Below are positions 34,140-42,441 of a DNA stretch of 64,000 nucleotides, piece by piece. The stretch comes from an uncultured Acetobacteraceae bacterium (GTDB lineage Bacteria; Pseudomonadota; Alphaproteobacteria; Acetobacterales; Acetobacteraceae). Position numbers and translations under genes: made by a program. How positions within the stretch are numbered: position 1 is the stretch's first letter; every line of letters begins with the position of its first letter. A model generated the notes under the pieces. The model was not told the origin of the DNA and ran no database searches. It was given only the letters and a program-made list of their open reading frames with translations. Location of the stretch: NCBI GenBank assembly GCA_937873095.1, contig CALMVI010000040.1:1-64000 (forward strand), in the 5' to 3' direction.

Positions 34140-35030
34140 ATGACCGATCAGCTTCTCGACTGTGCCGGGCGCTACGCCGATGCCCACGCCGACCGGACGG
34201 GGGTCGCGACGACCCCGATCGATGGATTGGTGATCCTGCGCGAGACAGCGCCGAGCATGCTGCAATACGCAGTGTCGAAGCCGCTGGTGGCGCTGGTGCT
34301 GCAAGGCCGCAAACGCGTGACGATGGGCAACCAGACCTTCGACTTCGGCGCGGGCGAATCCTTGCTCATCACCACGGACGTGCCGACCGTCAGTCAGATC
34401 ACGAAAGCCAGCCGCGTCTTGCCTCATTACTCCCTCGTTCTCGGACTCGATCCGATCACCATTGCCGGGCTAGTGGGCGAGATCGGCCTGGTTCCGTTTG
34501 AGGCGGACCGTCCGGTCAGGGTCGATCCGACCGAGGCGGAGGTCGCCGACGCGGCTTTTCGCCTGCTCCGATTGCTCGACCGCCCCCGCGCGCTGGCAGT
34601 TCTGGGACCTCAGCTCAGCCGCGAGCTGCATTATTGGCTGCTCAGCGGGCGGCATGGCGGCGCGATCCGAACTTTGGGCGTCACCGGCAGCCACGCCCAG
34701 CGGGTGGCACGGGCCGTCACCATGCTTCGCGCGCGCTATGCCGAGCCGGTGAAGGTTGAAACATTGGCCGAGGCGGCCGGCATGAGCCTGTCGGCTTTCC
34801 ACGTCCATTTCCGCAGCATCACCTCGCTGTCGCCTTTGCAGTTCCAGAAGCAGCTCCGCCTCATCGAGGCCCGGCGCCGAATGCTGGCGCTGGGCGAGGC
34901 GATCAGCGACGCCGCCTACGGCGTGGGATACGAAAGCGTGCCGCAGTTCACGCGTGAGTACGGCCGCATGTTCGGGCTGCCCCCCGCCCGCGACGTTCGA
35001 CAGGCCCGGACGCAAGTGAACGCCGCCTAG
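34140..35030 (+). CDS. AraC-family transcriptional regulator (AraC_N type)
   Basis: This is a 296-residue regulator. An N-terminal cupin-like AraC_N domain (GLVILRETAPSMLQYAVSKPLVALVLQGRKRVTMGNQTFDFGAGESLLITTDVPTVSQI) is followed by two helix-turn-helix units (VETLAEAAGMSLSAFHVHFRSITSLSPLQFQKQLRLIEARRRML and ISDAAYGVGYESVPQFTREYGRMFGLPP). ATG 34140 has TGGAG six bases upstream. Members of this group usually activate a divergent oxidoreductase gene, as the arrangement with the SDR suggests. Confidence 0.93.
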   Translation: MTDQLLDCAGRYADAHADRTGVATTPIDGLVILRETAPSMLQYAVSKPLVALVLQGRKRVTMGNQTFDFGAGESLLITTDVPTVSQITKASRVLPHYSLVLGLDPITIAGLVGEIGLVPFEADRPVRVDPTEAEVADAAFRLLRLLDRPRALAVLGPQLSRELHYWLLSGRHGGAIRTLGVTGSHAQRVARAVTMLRARYAEPVKVETLAEAAGMSLSAFHVHFRSITSLSPLQFQKQLRLIEARRRMLALGEAISDAAYGVGYESVPQFTREYGRMFGLPPARDVRQARTQVNAA

Positions 35031-35221
35031 ACGACCCAGAGCTTCCCGAACCTCTGCTTTGGTGGTTTCGGCAAGGCATCCGCGTTCCTGATCAGCCATC
35101 CTTTTCAGCAAAACTTGGACGATGCCGGTAGGATGGCGAGAGCCTGCTGAAGTAGTAGGCCGACATTCGAATTGAGACACGCCGGTTTGCAGCCCCGGCT
35201 ACCCGGCCGTATAACTCCCGC

Positions 35222-35578
35222 ATGACCATAGGCACGCGTCTGTTCACCCTGCTGCGGGGGTCGCCTGTCGGCAGCGACGCCGACGGCAACCGCTACTACC
35301 AGGACCGCAGGCTGCCGCCGCCGGGGCAGCGCCGCCGCCGCTGGGTCATGTATGGCGGCGTCAAGGAGGCCAGCGCGATACCGGCCGAGTGGCATTCCTG
35401 GCTGCACTACACCACCGACGCGCCGCTCACCGGCGCCCCTCGCCGGGCCTGGCAGAAGCCGCATCTGCCCAACATGACCGGCACGGCGCTCAACTACCTG
35501 CCGCCCGGACATGACTACAAGGGCGGCCATCGCGCGGCGGCCACCGGCGACTACGAATCCTGGACCCCGGAGTCCTGA
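35222..35578 (+). CDS. NDUFA12 family protein, NADH:ubiquinone oxidoreductase accessory subunit
   Basis: This 118-residue homologue of the 17.2-kDa complex I subunit has GSPVGSDADGNRYYQDRR, RRRWVMYGGVKEASAIPAEWHSWLHYTTDAPLT and WQKPHLPNMTGTALNYLPPG, the characteristic W-H-x-W-L-H and H-x-P-N-x-T-G blocks. In alphaproteobacteria it sits at the inner membrane in complex I. Here it heads a unit with mlaD and a DUF2155 gene, as in many alphaproteobacteria. Its stop lies directly before the GTG of mlaD. Confidence 0.93.
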   Translation: MTIGTRLFTLLRGSPVGSDADGNRYYQDRRLPPPGQRRRRWVMYGGVKEASAIPAEWHSWLHYTTDAPLTGAPRRAWQKPHLPNMTGTALNYLPPGHDYKGGHRAAATGDYESWTPES

Positions 35579-36091
35579 GTGCCCCGGCATAGTGCGGCCG
35601 AAATCGCGACCGGCGCCGTTGTCCTGCTGGTGGCCGGCGGCTTCCTGGTCTACGCCCTGGCCAATACCGGCCAGAGCCTGACCCATGGCGGCTACGAGCT
35701 GCATGCCAGCTTCGACCATGTCGACGGCCTGGCCCCGGGCGGGGACGTGCGCATCGCCGGCGTCAAGATCGGCAGCATCATGTCGATCCGCCTGAACCCG
35801 AAGACCTACCAGGCGGAGGTCGCCTTCAGCGTCCAGCCCGACGTGTCGCTGACCATCGACAGCAGCGCCACCGTCGCCAGCGACGGCCTGCTCGGCGGCA
35901 AGTACCTTTCGCTGGCCACCGGCGGCGAGGACGCGACGCTGAAGCCGGGCGGCACGATCACCATCACCCAGGGATCGTTGAACCTGGAGGCGCTGATCGG
36001 CAAATACATCTTCGGCGGCACCGGCAAGGACGGCGGCGCCCCGGCCGGCAAGACGGCAGCGGCCGGTCAGGCCCAGACCGCCCCGAAATGA
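35579..36091 (+). CDS. mlaD: MlaD family protein, outer-membrane lipid asymmetry transport
   Basis: This is a 170-residue single-pass inner-membrane protein. TM helix AAEIATGAVVLLVAGGFLVYALA is followed by an MCE domain: YELHASFDHVDGLAPGGDVRIAGVKIGSIMSIRL, then LLGGKYLSLATGG. It is the periplasmic lipid-binding component of the MlaFEDB phospholipid transporter. GTG 35579 follows the NDUFA12 stop directly. The other mla genes are not in this window. Confidence 0.92.
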   Translation: MPRHSAAEIATGAVVLLVAGGFLVYALANTGQSLTHGGYELHASFDHVDGLAPGGDVRIAGVKIGSIMSIRLNPKTYQAEVAFSVQPDVSLTIDSSATVASDGLLGGKYLSLATGGEDATLKPGGTITITQGSLNLEALIGKYIFGGTGKDGGAPAGKTAAAGQAQTAPK

Positions 36092-36285
36092 TCTGGCCGC
36101 AGCCGGACGGTGACCCGGTCTCGTGCCGCGAAAAGATCGAGATCCTCGACGAGAACTTCGACGAGCTGCGCCACGTCATGCAGGACGCCTTCGAGGACGC
36201 GCTGCTGATGGGCGTCGACGAGGCCGCCATGCGCGCCCTGATCGGGCAGCTCGTGGCCGGGCTGAAGGCGCCGAGAAACCGATGA
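36088..36285 (+). CDS. Small conserved hypothetical protein between mlaD and DUF2155
   Basis: This 65-residue soluble protein reads MIWPQPDGDPVSCREKIEILDENFDELRHVMQDAFEDALLMGVDEAAMRALIGQLVAGL. It has an S-C-R-E-K-(I/L)-x-(I/V)-L-x-E-N motif and helices typical of a small alphaproteobacterial family found in this position. Its ATG overlaps the mlaD stop (ATGA) and its stop overlaps the DUF2155 start (ATGA), supporting its reality. The function is unknown. Confidence 0.82.
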   Translation: MIWPQPDGDPVSCREKIEILDENFDELRHVMQDAFEDALLMGVDEAAMRALIGQLVAGLKAPRNR

Positions 36286-36665
36286 CCCGCACGACGCTGG
36301 CCGTGCTGGCGGTCCTGGCGGGGCCTGCTTGGGCGGAACCGGTGACGCCGCCCACCATCTCGCCCCCCGACACCTGGCAGCCGCGCCAGACCGGCACCGT
36401 GCGGGTGCTCAACAAGATCGACTCCACGCTGCAATCATTGACGCTGCACACCGGACAGACCGTGCACCTGCAATCGCTCTCCATCACCCTGGTCGCCTGT
36501 GCGGTCCGGCCGCCAGACCTGCCGGCCGACGCCGCAGCACACCTCACTGTCGCCGACAGCCGGCCGGAGGCGCCCGGCTTCGACGGCTGGATCCTGCAGA
36601 ACGAACCGGCGGCCAACATGCTCGAGCACCCCGTGTACGACATCCAGCTCGCCTCCTGCGGCTGA
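36282..36665 (+). CDS. DUF2155 domain-containing secreted protein
   Basis: This is a 127-residue protein with signal peptide MTRTTLAVLAVLAGPAWAEP. The mature domain contains the DUF2155 core: RVLNKIDSTLQSLTLHTGQTVHLQSLSITLVACAVRPPDLPADAAAHLTVADSR...GFDGWILQNEPAANMLEHPVYDIQLASC, with the F-x-G-W-M/I...P-x-x-x-x-L-E-H-P-V-Y-D block. It is periplasmic with unknown function, possibly connected with MlaD. ATG 36282 overlaps the upstream stop. Confidence 0.9.
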   Translation: MTRTTLAVLAVLAGPAWAEPVTPPTISPPDTWQPRQTGTVRVLNKIDSTLQSLTLHTGQTVHLQSLSITLVACAVRPPDLPADAAAHLTVADSRPEAPGFDGWILQNEPAANMLEHPVYDIQLASCG

Positions 36666-36794
36666 CCGCGTCCGCGGTTCGCAACGGTAGCGTTTCAAAC
36701 CGAAGCTGGATGTTTCGTTTTCGTGCTCAACTCTTAACGAAGCAGCAAGTCCGCCACGGCAAACTCCGCCCACTCACACAGGGGTGGAACGAGA

Positions 36795-38060
36795 ATGGCC
36801 AACACACTTCCGGCAGACCTGGTCGCATTCAACGGACAGGGGCAGGCGACAAACTGGTCCGATCCGGCGAACTGGGTCGGCGGCACGGTCCCGACGGACG
36901 TCTCCAGCGTGGCGTTGATCCCTGTTTCGGCAACGTTGAACGCCAGCTTCACCACCGGTTCGGTCATGCTCCTCGGCAACGAGACGGTCACCGTCAACGG
37001 CACGTTGACCACGCTGTCGCCCGGCTTCTGCACCAGCTTCATGGTGTGCAACGGCGCTGTTGCCACGTTCTCGCCCACCTCCACGCTCAACGATGCGGGC
37101 GGCCTGATCGTGGGCAACATCAATGCCGGCGTGATGACGGCGCAAGGGTCCGGATCGCAGCACGCCATGCTCGCCTCGCAAAACGGCCGCATCGGCGTGC
37201 ATGCCGGCAGCAGCGGCACGGTCACCATCGACAACGCCGAGTGGACCGATCGTGGCGAGATGTTCGTGGGCCTGGCCGGCCAGGGCAGCCTGACTGTCAC
37301 CGACGGCAGTCAGATCACCGTCGGCGTCGGCCTCTACATCGGCTCGCAGGTCGGCAGCGCCGGGCACCTTGCCCTGTCGGACAACGCGCAGATCACCGTC
37401 GCCGACAACGCCAGGGTCGGCGGTGGGTCCGACGGCGACGCCGACGGGACGGGCACGATGTCGGTCGCGTCCGGCAGCACGTTCTCGGTGTCCGAGGCGC
37501 TTTGGGTCACCCAGACCGGCGCCGTTACCCTGTCGGGCGGCACGATAAACGTCACCAACTCCAACATGGGGCTTGAGGTCGCGTCCGGCGCCAGGGTGTC
37601 GGGTTCAGGCACCGTCAACGTCACCGTTCCCGCTGGCCAGTCCGTCAGCATCATCGATAACGGCACCATAGAGGCCAGCGGCGGCACCCTGGCTCTGAAC
37701 GGTTGGGTGACCGGCAACGGCGCGCTGAAGATCGACGGCGGCGCCACGCTTGCGTTGAACTCTGCCCATGTCGGCCTGCCAACCATCGGCTTTGTCGGAG
37801 CCGACGCTTCCCTGGTCCTGGCGCACGGTCTGAGCGAGCACGCGCCCATCACCGGCTTCGCTGCCGGAGACAGCATCGTCGAGTCCGGTGTCGACCACAT
37901 GAGCTTCAACGCCAGCACCGACGTGATGACGCTCAGTTCCGGCGCGACGCCGGTCGACACGCTGCAGTTTGCCGGAACCTACGCCAGCAACGCCTTCACC
38001 CTGACCCAGACCAGCGCGGGCGCAATGATCACGCTCGGCACAGCCCATACCGGGCACTGA
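36795..38060 (+). CDS. Beta-rich surface/extracellular repeat protein, paralogue 1
   Basis: This 421-residue protein is rich in G, S, T and V with repeating short strands (GTMSVASGSTFSVSEALWVTQTGAVTLSGGTINV). It resembles the beta-helix stalks of autotransporter-like and bacterial adhesin proteins. The N-terminal FNGQGQATNWSDPANWVGGTVP and C-terminal FAGTYASNAFTLTQTSAGAMITL are shared with the next gene. There is no N-terminal signal peptide, so export (if any) must be by a type I or other signal-less route. I do not assign a function. Confidence 0.75.
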   Translation: MANTLPADLVAFNGQGQATNWSDPANWVGGTVPTDVSSVALIPVSATLNASFTTGSVMLLGNETVTVNGTLTTLSPGFCTSFMVCNGAVATFSPTSTLNDAGGLIVGNINAGVMTAQGSGSQHAMLASQNGRIGVHAGSSGTVTIDNAEWTDRGEMFVGLAGQGSLTVTDGSQITVGVGLYIGSQVGSAGHLALSDNAQITVADNARVGGGSDGDADGTGTMSVASGSTFSVSEALWVTQTGAVTLSGGTINVTNSNMGLEVASGARVSGSGTVNVTVPAGQSVSIIDNGTIEASGGTLALNGWVTGNGALKIDGGATLALNSAHVGLPTIGFVGADASLVLAHGLSEHAPITGFAAGDSIVESGVDHMSFNASTDVMTLSSGATPVDTLQFAGTYASNAFTLTQTSAGAMITLGTAHTGH

Positions 38061-38160
38061 CCGGCTCGCGGCCGGCAGCGAACCAGACATGCAGTAAAGC
38101 CAAGCGCTGTTCGAGAAGAGATTTTTAGTTCGTTAATCTTAGCACAGAGGACGATTAATC

Positions 38161-39462
38161 GTGTCGGCTTCAAATATTACCCCCGGAACCGTCGTCTATG
38201 ACGGGCATGGCCAGGCAGCCAACTGGTCCGATCCGGCGAACTGGGTCGGCGGCAAGGTGCCTTCGGCGGCACTGATCGCCAGGGCGCTTTTCACGTCCGA
38301 CGCTACCCTGAACACCAGCTTCACGGTCGGCGGACTGATGATGCTGGGCACCGAGGCGATCACGGTGAACGGCGCCCTGACCACCACCTCGCTCAACCAG
38401 TGCGAAGCCTTCATGATCTGCAACGGCGCCACCGTCACCTTCGCGCCGGGCGCCACGCTGAACGACGCGGGCGGGCTGGAAGTGGGCGTGCATGCCTTCG
38501 GCTCCTTCACCGCAAAAGGCAGCGGGACCACGCAATCGAAGATCGACGTGCAGTATGGCCAGGTCGGCTTCCACGCCAACAGCAACGGGGTGGTCAGCGT
38601 TGACGACGCGTCTTTCACGGTGGCGAACTGGCTCTATCTGGGCCTGAGCGGGCAGGGCAGCCTGACGGTCAGCAACGGCGGCACGGTCTCCGTCGGCGCG
38701 TTCCTGATGCTTGGCGCCGACCAGGGCGGAACCGGGAACCTCACCCTGTCGAGCGGCGCGCAGATGACGGTCGGAAGTGCTGTCACGCTCGGCGGCAACT
38801 GCGTCGATCAGGTGACACCGGCTGCCGCCGGCACGCCGATGGGCACCGGCACGCTCACCGTCGGCGCGGGCAGCAGCCTGACCGCAGGCCAGGCGGTGCA
38901 CGTCATGGCCGGCAGCGCAGTGGTGATGGCCGGCGGGACCATGTCGGTCACCAGCGCCTTTCCCGGCATCGACGTGCGCGCCGGCGGCACGCTGTCCGGC
39001 TTCGGCACACTCAACGTTCCCAACCACGCGCCAGGCCAGGTCAGCGGCCTGATGGTGTCGGGCACCGTCGAGTCCGTGGGCGGCACGCTCACCATCAACG
39101 CGCCCGTAGGTGGCACGGGCCAGGCGCAGATCGCCGATGGCAGCACGATGGTTCTCAACGGCGCCAGCGTGGCCGTGCCGACGATCCATTTCATGGGCGG
39201 CAACGGCACGCTGGTGCTCTCCCACGGCATCGACGACCGAAGCACCACGGTGACCGGCTTCACGGGGGGAGACCACATCCTGATGGCCGGCGTGGACCAG
39301 CTCGCCTGGAATCCCAGCACGGACGTGCTGACGCTCGGCGCCGGCGGCCAGACGGTCGACCACGTCCAGTTCGCGGGCAGCTACGCCAGCAACGCCTTCA
39401 CGCTGACCCAGACCAGCGCCGGTGCCATGATCAGCCTGGCCGTGACCCATACGGGGCATTAG
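38161..39462 (+). CDS. Beta-rich surface/extracellular repeat protein, paralogue 2
   Basis: This 433-residue paralogue of the preceding gene has the same framework: YDGHGQAANWSDPANWVGGKVP at the start, MLGTEAITVNGALTT, ATLNDAGGLEVG, and FAGSYASNAFTLTQTSAGAMISL near the end. Again there is no signal peptide. The start is GTG 38161. The two arose by tandem duplication. The TAG stop is the first triplet of a TAGAGCAGC hairpin element. Confidence 0.75.
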   Translation: MSASNITPGTVVYDGHGQAANWSDPANWVGGKVPSAALIARALFTSDATLNTSFTVGGLMMLGTEAITVNGALTTTSLNQCEAFMICNGATVTFAPGATLNDAGGLEVGVHAFGSFTAKGSGTTQSKIDVQYGQVGFHANSNGVVSVDDASFTVANWLYLGLSGQGSLTVSNGGTVSVGAFLMLGADQGGTGNLTLSSGAQMTVGSAVTLGGNCVDQVTPAAAGTPMGTGTLTVGAGSSLTAGQAVHVMAGSAVVMAGGTMSVTSAFPGIDVRAGGTLSGFGTLNVPNHAPGQVSGLMVSGTVESVGGTLTINAPVGGTGQAQIADGSTMVLNGASVAVPTIHFMGGNGTLVLSHGIDDRSTTVTGFTGGDHILMAGVDQLAWNPSTDVLTLGAGGQTVDHVQFAGSYASNAFTLTQTSAGAMISLAVTHTGH

Positions 39463-39507
39463 AGCAGCATCATCCAGACTGGATCAGTCTGGGTGATAAA
39501 GCTGCTC
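39461..39507. terminator. REP-like hairpin with stop codon (TAGAGCAGC)
   Basis: GAGCAGC (39462-39468) pairs with GCTGCTC (39501-39507). ATCA/TGAT and CCAGACT-ggatc-AGTCTGG (39474-39492) pair inside, forming a long imperfect hairpin directly at the stop of paralogue 2. It may end transcription and is related to the TAGAGC element family. Confidence 0.65.
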
Positions 39508-39521
39508 GTCAGAACAAAATA

Positions 39522-39565
39522 TTAGAGCGGGTCAGGCTGACACAGTCAGCATGAACCCGCTCTAA
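39522..39565. repeat. Palindromic hairpin, 11-bp arms
   Basis: TTAGAGCGGGT (39522-39532) pairs perfectly with ACCCGCTCTAA (39555-39565). Inside, GCTGAC-aca-GTCAGC makes a second perfect stem. It lies between paralogue 2 and otsB and shares the AGAGC ends of the REP-like family. Confidence 0.75.
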
Positions 39566-39615
39566 TCCGTCTGCGTCCCGATGGCGGTTCGGCGTCCGAA
39601 CCGCTATCGGGGAGC

Positions 39616-40368
39616 ATGGCCGCTCCGACCGAATTGCCGACGCTGTCCCGCTATGCGCTCCTGCTCGATCTGGACGGGACGCTGCTCGACATCGCGCCGA
39701 CGCCGGGCGAGGTGGTCGTGCCGCCAGAACTGCCCGACGACCTGCGCCGGTTGCGCGCCCTGTGCGGCGACGCGCTCGCCATCGTCACCGGCCGTCCGGT
39801 GGCGCAGATCGACTGCCTGCTGCCCGACATCCCGTTCGCCGTCGCGGGCGAGCACGGCGCGGCGATACGGCGTCGCCCTGGCGAGCCGGTGCTGCGTCTG
39901 CCGCTTCCAGACATGCCGTCGCGCTGGATGCCGGCGGTGTCCCGGATCGTGGGCCAGCACCCGGGCGCCATGCTGGAACCCAAGAGCCACGGCATGGCGG
40001 TGCATTACCGTGCGGCGCCCCAGGCCGGCGAGGCGCTGCGGGCCGGATTGCTGGCCCTGCTCGCCGACCGGCCGGGCGACTACACGCTGCTGCCGGCCAA
40101 GATGGCCTGGGAAATACGCCCAACCGGCATCGACAAGGGAACCGCGTTGCGCGCGCTGATGCAGCACGCACCGTTCCGGGGCCGGACCCCCGTCTTCGTG
40201 GGCGACGACGTCACCGACCAGGACGGGATTGCGGAGGCGCGCGCCCAGGGCGGCCTTGGGCTGTTCGTTCCGGAAGATTTCGGCACGCCCGCCCAGGTGC
40301 GCGCCTGGATCAGGGGGCTGGCCTCGCAGGCGGATCACGCGCCGGACATCGGGCCTGGGCCGGCTTAG
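39616..40368 (+). CDS. otsB: Trehalose-6-phosphate phosphatase
   Basis: This is a 250-residue HAD-superfamily phosphatase. LLLDLDGTLLDIAPTPGEVVVPPEL is HAD motif I (DxDGT), IVTGRPVAQI motif II, and VFVGDDVTDQDGIAEA motif IV. AGEHGAAIR and IRPTGIDKGTAL are TPP signatures. It dephosphorylates trehalose-6-phosphate to trehalose, an osmoprotectant. No otsA is adjacent. It could equally act with a distant OtsA or on a similar phospho-sugar. Confidence 0.92.
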   Translation: MAAPTELPTLSRYALLLDLDGTLLDIAPTPGEVVVPPELPDDLRRLRALCGDALAIVTGRPVAQIDCLLPDIPFAVAGEHGAAIRRRPGEPVLRLPLPDMPSRWMPAVSRIVGQHPGAMLEPKSHGMAVHYRAAPQAGEALRAGLLALLADRPGDYTLLPAKMAWEIRPTGIDKGTALRALMQHAPFRGRTPVFVGDDVTDQDGIAEARAQGGLGLFVPEDFGTPAQVRAWIRGLASQADHAPDIGPGPA

Positions 40369-40391
40369 AGGAACCGATCTCGGACCGCCTG

Positions 40392-41468
40392 CTACTCGGC
40401 CCAGCCGGTCACGTCGTTTCCGCCGAAGACCATGCGGCGGATCATCGACGAGGTCAGGCCGGCGCTGAAGCTCGGTGGGGGCGCGCTGACCTCGTCGAGG
40501 CGCCTGGTCTGGTCTTCGCTCAGGATCACGTCGGCCGCGGCGATGTTGCTGGCAAGCTGCTCCGGCTTGCTCGCCCCGATGAGCGTGGAGGCGACCCCGG
40601 GGCGGGCCATGACCCAGGCCAGTGCCACCTGCGCGGCGGGCCGGCCGTGTTCGGCGGCGACCGAGTTCAGCACCGCCAGCACGTCCCAGTTGCGGCTGGT
40701 GAACTTGCTGTTGCCGAACGGATTGGGGCCGCTCAGCCGGCCGGAGCCGCTGGTGTCCTCGCGCCGGTACTTCCCGGTGAGGAAGCCGCCCGCCAGCGGG
40801 CTCCAGGGCATGACGCCCATGCCGGCCTCGCGGGCCGCAGGGACGTGCTCGCTCTCGACGTCGCGCGCGACCAGCGAATACTCGACCTGGATGGCGACCG
40901 GGCCTGGAACGCGCCGCTCGGCTGCGATGGTGGCGGCCTTCATCGCCAGCCAGGCGGGCATGTCGGAGAAGGCGTAGTAGCGGATCTTGCCGGCCCGCAC
41001 GAGGTCGCCCAACGTCTGAACGATCTCCTCGACCGGTGTGACGCCGTCCCAGATATGCATCCAGTACAGGTCGATGGTGTCGGTGCCGAGACGCCGGAGC
41101 GAGCCTTCCAGCGCACGATGGATGTTCTTGGCGCCCGCGCCGCCTGCGTTCGGGTTGCCAGCGCCGGCTTGCGCCGCCGCCAGCGGGCTGGCCGAGGCGT
41201 TGAACGCGAACTTGGTGGACAGCACCACCTCGTCACGCGAGCCGGTGTCCCTGATGAACTGGCCGACCAGCGACTCGCTGCCGCCGCCTGAGTAGATGTC
41301 GGCCGTGTCGATGAAATTGCCGCCGGCTTGACGGTAGGCATCGAAGATCGTTCGCGCCGCCGTGTCATCCGCGTTCCACCCGCCGGGCCCGAACGTCATC
41401 GTCCCGAGTGCGATGGGGCTGACCACCAGGCCCGAGCGGCCGAGCGTACGGTAGGACGTGAGCGACAT
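40392..41468 (-). CDS. Aldo/keto reductase
   Basis: This is a 358-residue NADPH-dependent aldo/keto reductase of the AKR11/AKR13-like group. The barrel begins YRTLGRSGLVVSPIALGTMTFG. FIDTADIYSGGGSE contains the catalytic Asp and Tyr, VVLSTKF the Lys, and LYWMHIWD the His. IGASKPEQLASNIAA is the cofactor-binding end. It is divergent from a TetR-type regulator with a shared palindromic spacer, so expression is likely controlled by that repressor. The substrate is unknown. Confidence 0.93.
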   Translation of the reverse strand: MSLTSYRTLGRSGLVVSPIALGTMTFGPGGWNADDTAARTIFDAYRQAGGNFIDTADIYSGGGSESLVGQFIRDTGSRDEVVLSTKFAFNASASPLAAAQAGAGNPNAGGAGAKNIHRALEGSLRRLGTDTIDLYWMHIWDGVTPVEEIVQTLGDLVRAGKIRYYAFSDMPAWLAMKAATIAAERRVPGPVAIQVEYSLVARDVESEHVPAAREAGMGVMPWSPLAGGFLTGKYRREDTSGSGRLSGPNPFGNSKFTSRNWDVLAVLNSVAAEHGRPAAQVALAWVMARPGVASTLIGASKPEQLASNIAAADVILSEDQTRRLDEVSAPPPSFSAGLTSSMIRRMVFGGNDVTGWAE

Positions 41469-41480
41469 CGAGGTTCCAGA

Positions 41481-41559
41481 CTTCCGTAATGGATGCTATG
41501 AAACTGATGGGCCGTAATGCCGGCCAGGTCAACCCATTTCATAGTGCGCGTTATGGAAG
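41481..41559. promoter_or_regulatory. Nested inverted-repeat operator between AKR and TetR genes
   Basis: The left arms CTTCCGTAA (41481-41489) and CTATGAAA (41496-41503) are mirrored by TTTCATAG (41537-41544) and TTATGGAAG (41551-41559). There are six-base spacers on both sides and a 33-base centre. One arm position mismatches. It fits two symmetric regulator sites in the divergent promoter; the right-hand arm also provides the GGAAG ribosome-binding site of the regulator gene. Confidence 0.7.
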
Positions 41560-41564
41560 TCTCG

Positions 41565-42230
41565 ATGGATACCCCGCCCCGCCGGACTGGCCGGCCGCTC
41601 TCCTTCGACCGGAACGCGGCCTTGCAGCAGGCCATGCTGACGTTCTGGCATCATGGCTACGAGACCACCTCGGTGGCCGAGCTGACCGCGGCGATGGGGA
41701 TCAGCGCGCCCAGCCTGTACGCGGCGTTCGGGGACAAGAAGCAGTTGTTCCTCCAAGCCGTGCGGCTCTACGCAGGCGACCCGGCCGACGTAGAGCGCGC
41801 GATTGCCGGTGCGCCGACCTCGTTCCACGCCGCGCGCGCGCTGATGACCGGTGCGGCCACGACCTACACGGGGGAGGCCACCCCCAAAGGCTGCCTGCTC
41901 GCCAGCGCGACCGCGAGCGGCTCGGCGGCGGCCGCCGACGTGCAGGACGCCGTGGCCGCGCTGCGCCGTGGCATCGAAGCCTGCCTGCGGGTGCGGATCG
42001 AGCGCGACATCCAGGAGGGGGTCCTGCCACCCGGATCGCAGGCCGCCCCGCTGGCAGGGCTGGTCCTGGCGGTCACGCAGGGCATGTCCGTCCTCGCCCG
42101 GGAAGGCGCCTCGCGCGCGTCGCTGCTGGCCGTGGTCGAAGCCGCGCTACGCGCCTGGCCGGGCAGCAAGGCCGAGGACGCGCGCCGAGGCGATGGGACG
42201 GCGGCGAACGCGGCGGAGCACAGTGCGTGA
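41565..42230 (+). CDS. TetR/AcrR family transcriptional regulator
   Basis: This is a 221-residue repressor. The N-terminal helix-turn-helix is GRPLSFDRNAALQQAMLTFWHHGYETTSVAELTAAMGISAPSLYAAFGDKKQLFLQAVRLY; the C-terminal ligand domain includes KGCLLASATASG, typical of the TetR_C group that controls oxidoreductase genes. ATG 41565 has GGAAG five bases upstream; ATG 41553 lies inside the operator arm. It probably represses its own gene and the divergent aldo/keto reductase. Confidence 0.92.
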   Translation: MDTPPRRTGRPLSFDRNAALQQAMLTFWHHGYETTSVAELTAAMGISAPSLYAAFGDKKQLFLQAVRLYAGDPADVERAIAGAPTSFHAARALMTGAATTYTGEATPKGCLLASATASGSAAAADVQDAVAALRRGIEACLRVRIERDIQEGVLPPGSQAAPLAGLVLAVTQGMSVLAREGASRASLLAVVEAALRAWPGSKAEDARRGDGTAANAAEHSA

Positions 42231-42441
42231 CGCGGCGACGGCGGGTCAGCCGGTGTCGGGCGGCCGATCGGGATGGCTGGCGGCAGGGTCCAGGGGTCGG
42301 CGCCGGGGTTCCGGGGAGACAGGGCCGGGGTAGGCCCAGAATCTTGTCGGTAGGGCAGAGGGGCTGGGGGCGATACCCGGTCGTCGGCGATGGCGGCCGG
42401 CTGCAACGTGGTCGCACCTTATCAGCCCTCGCCGTAACTGC

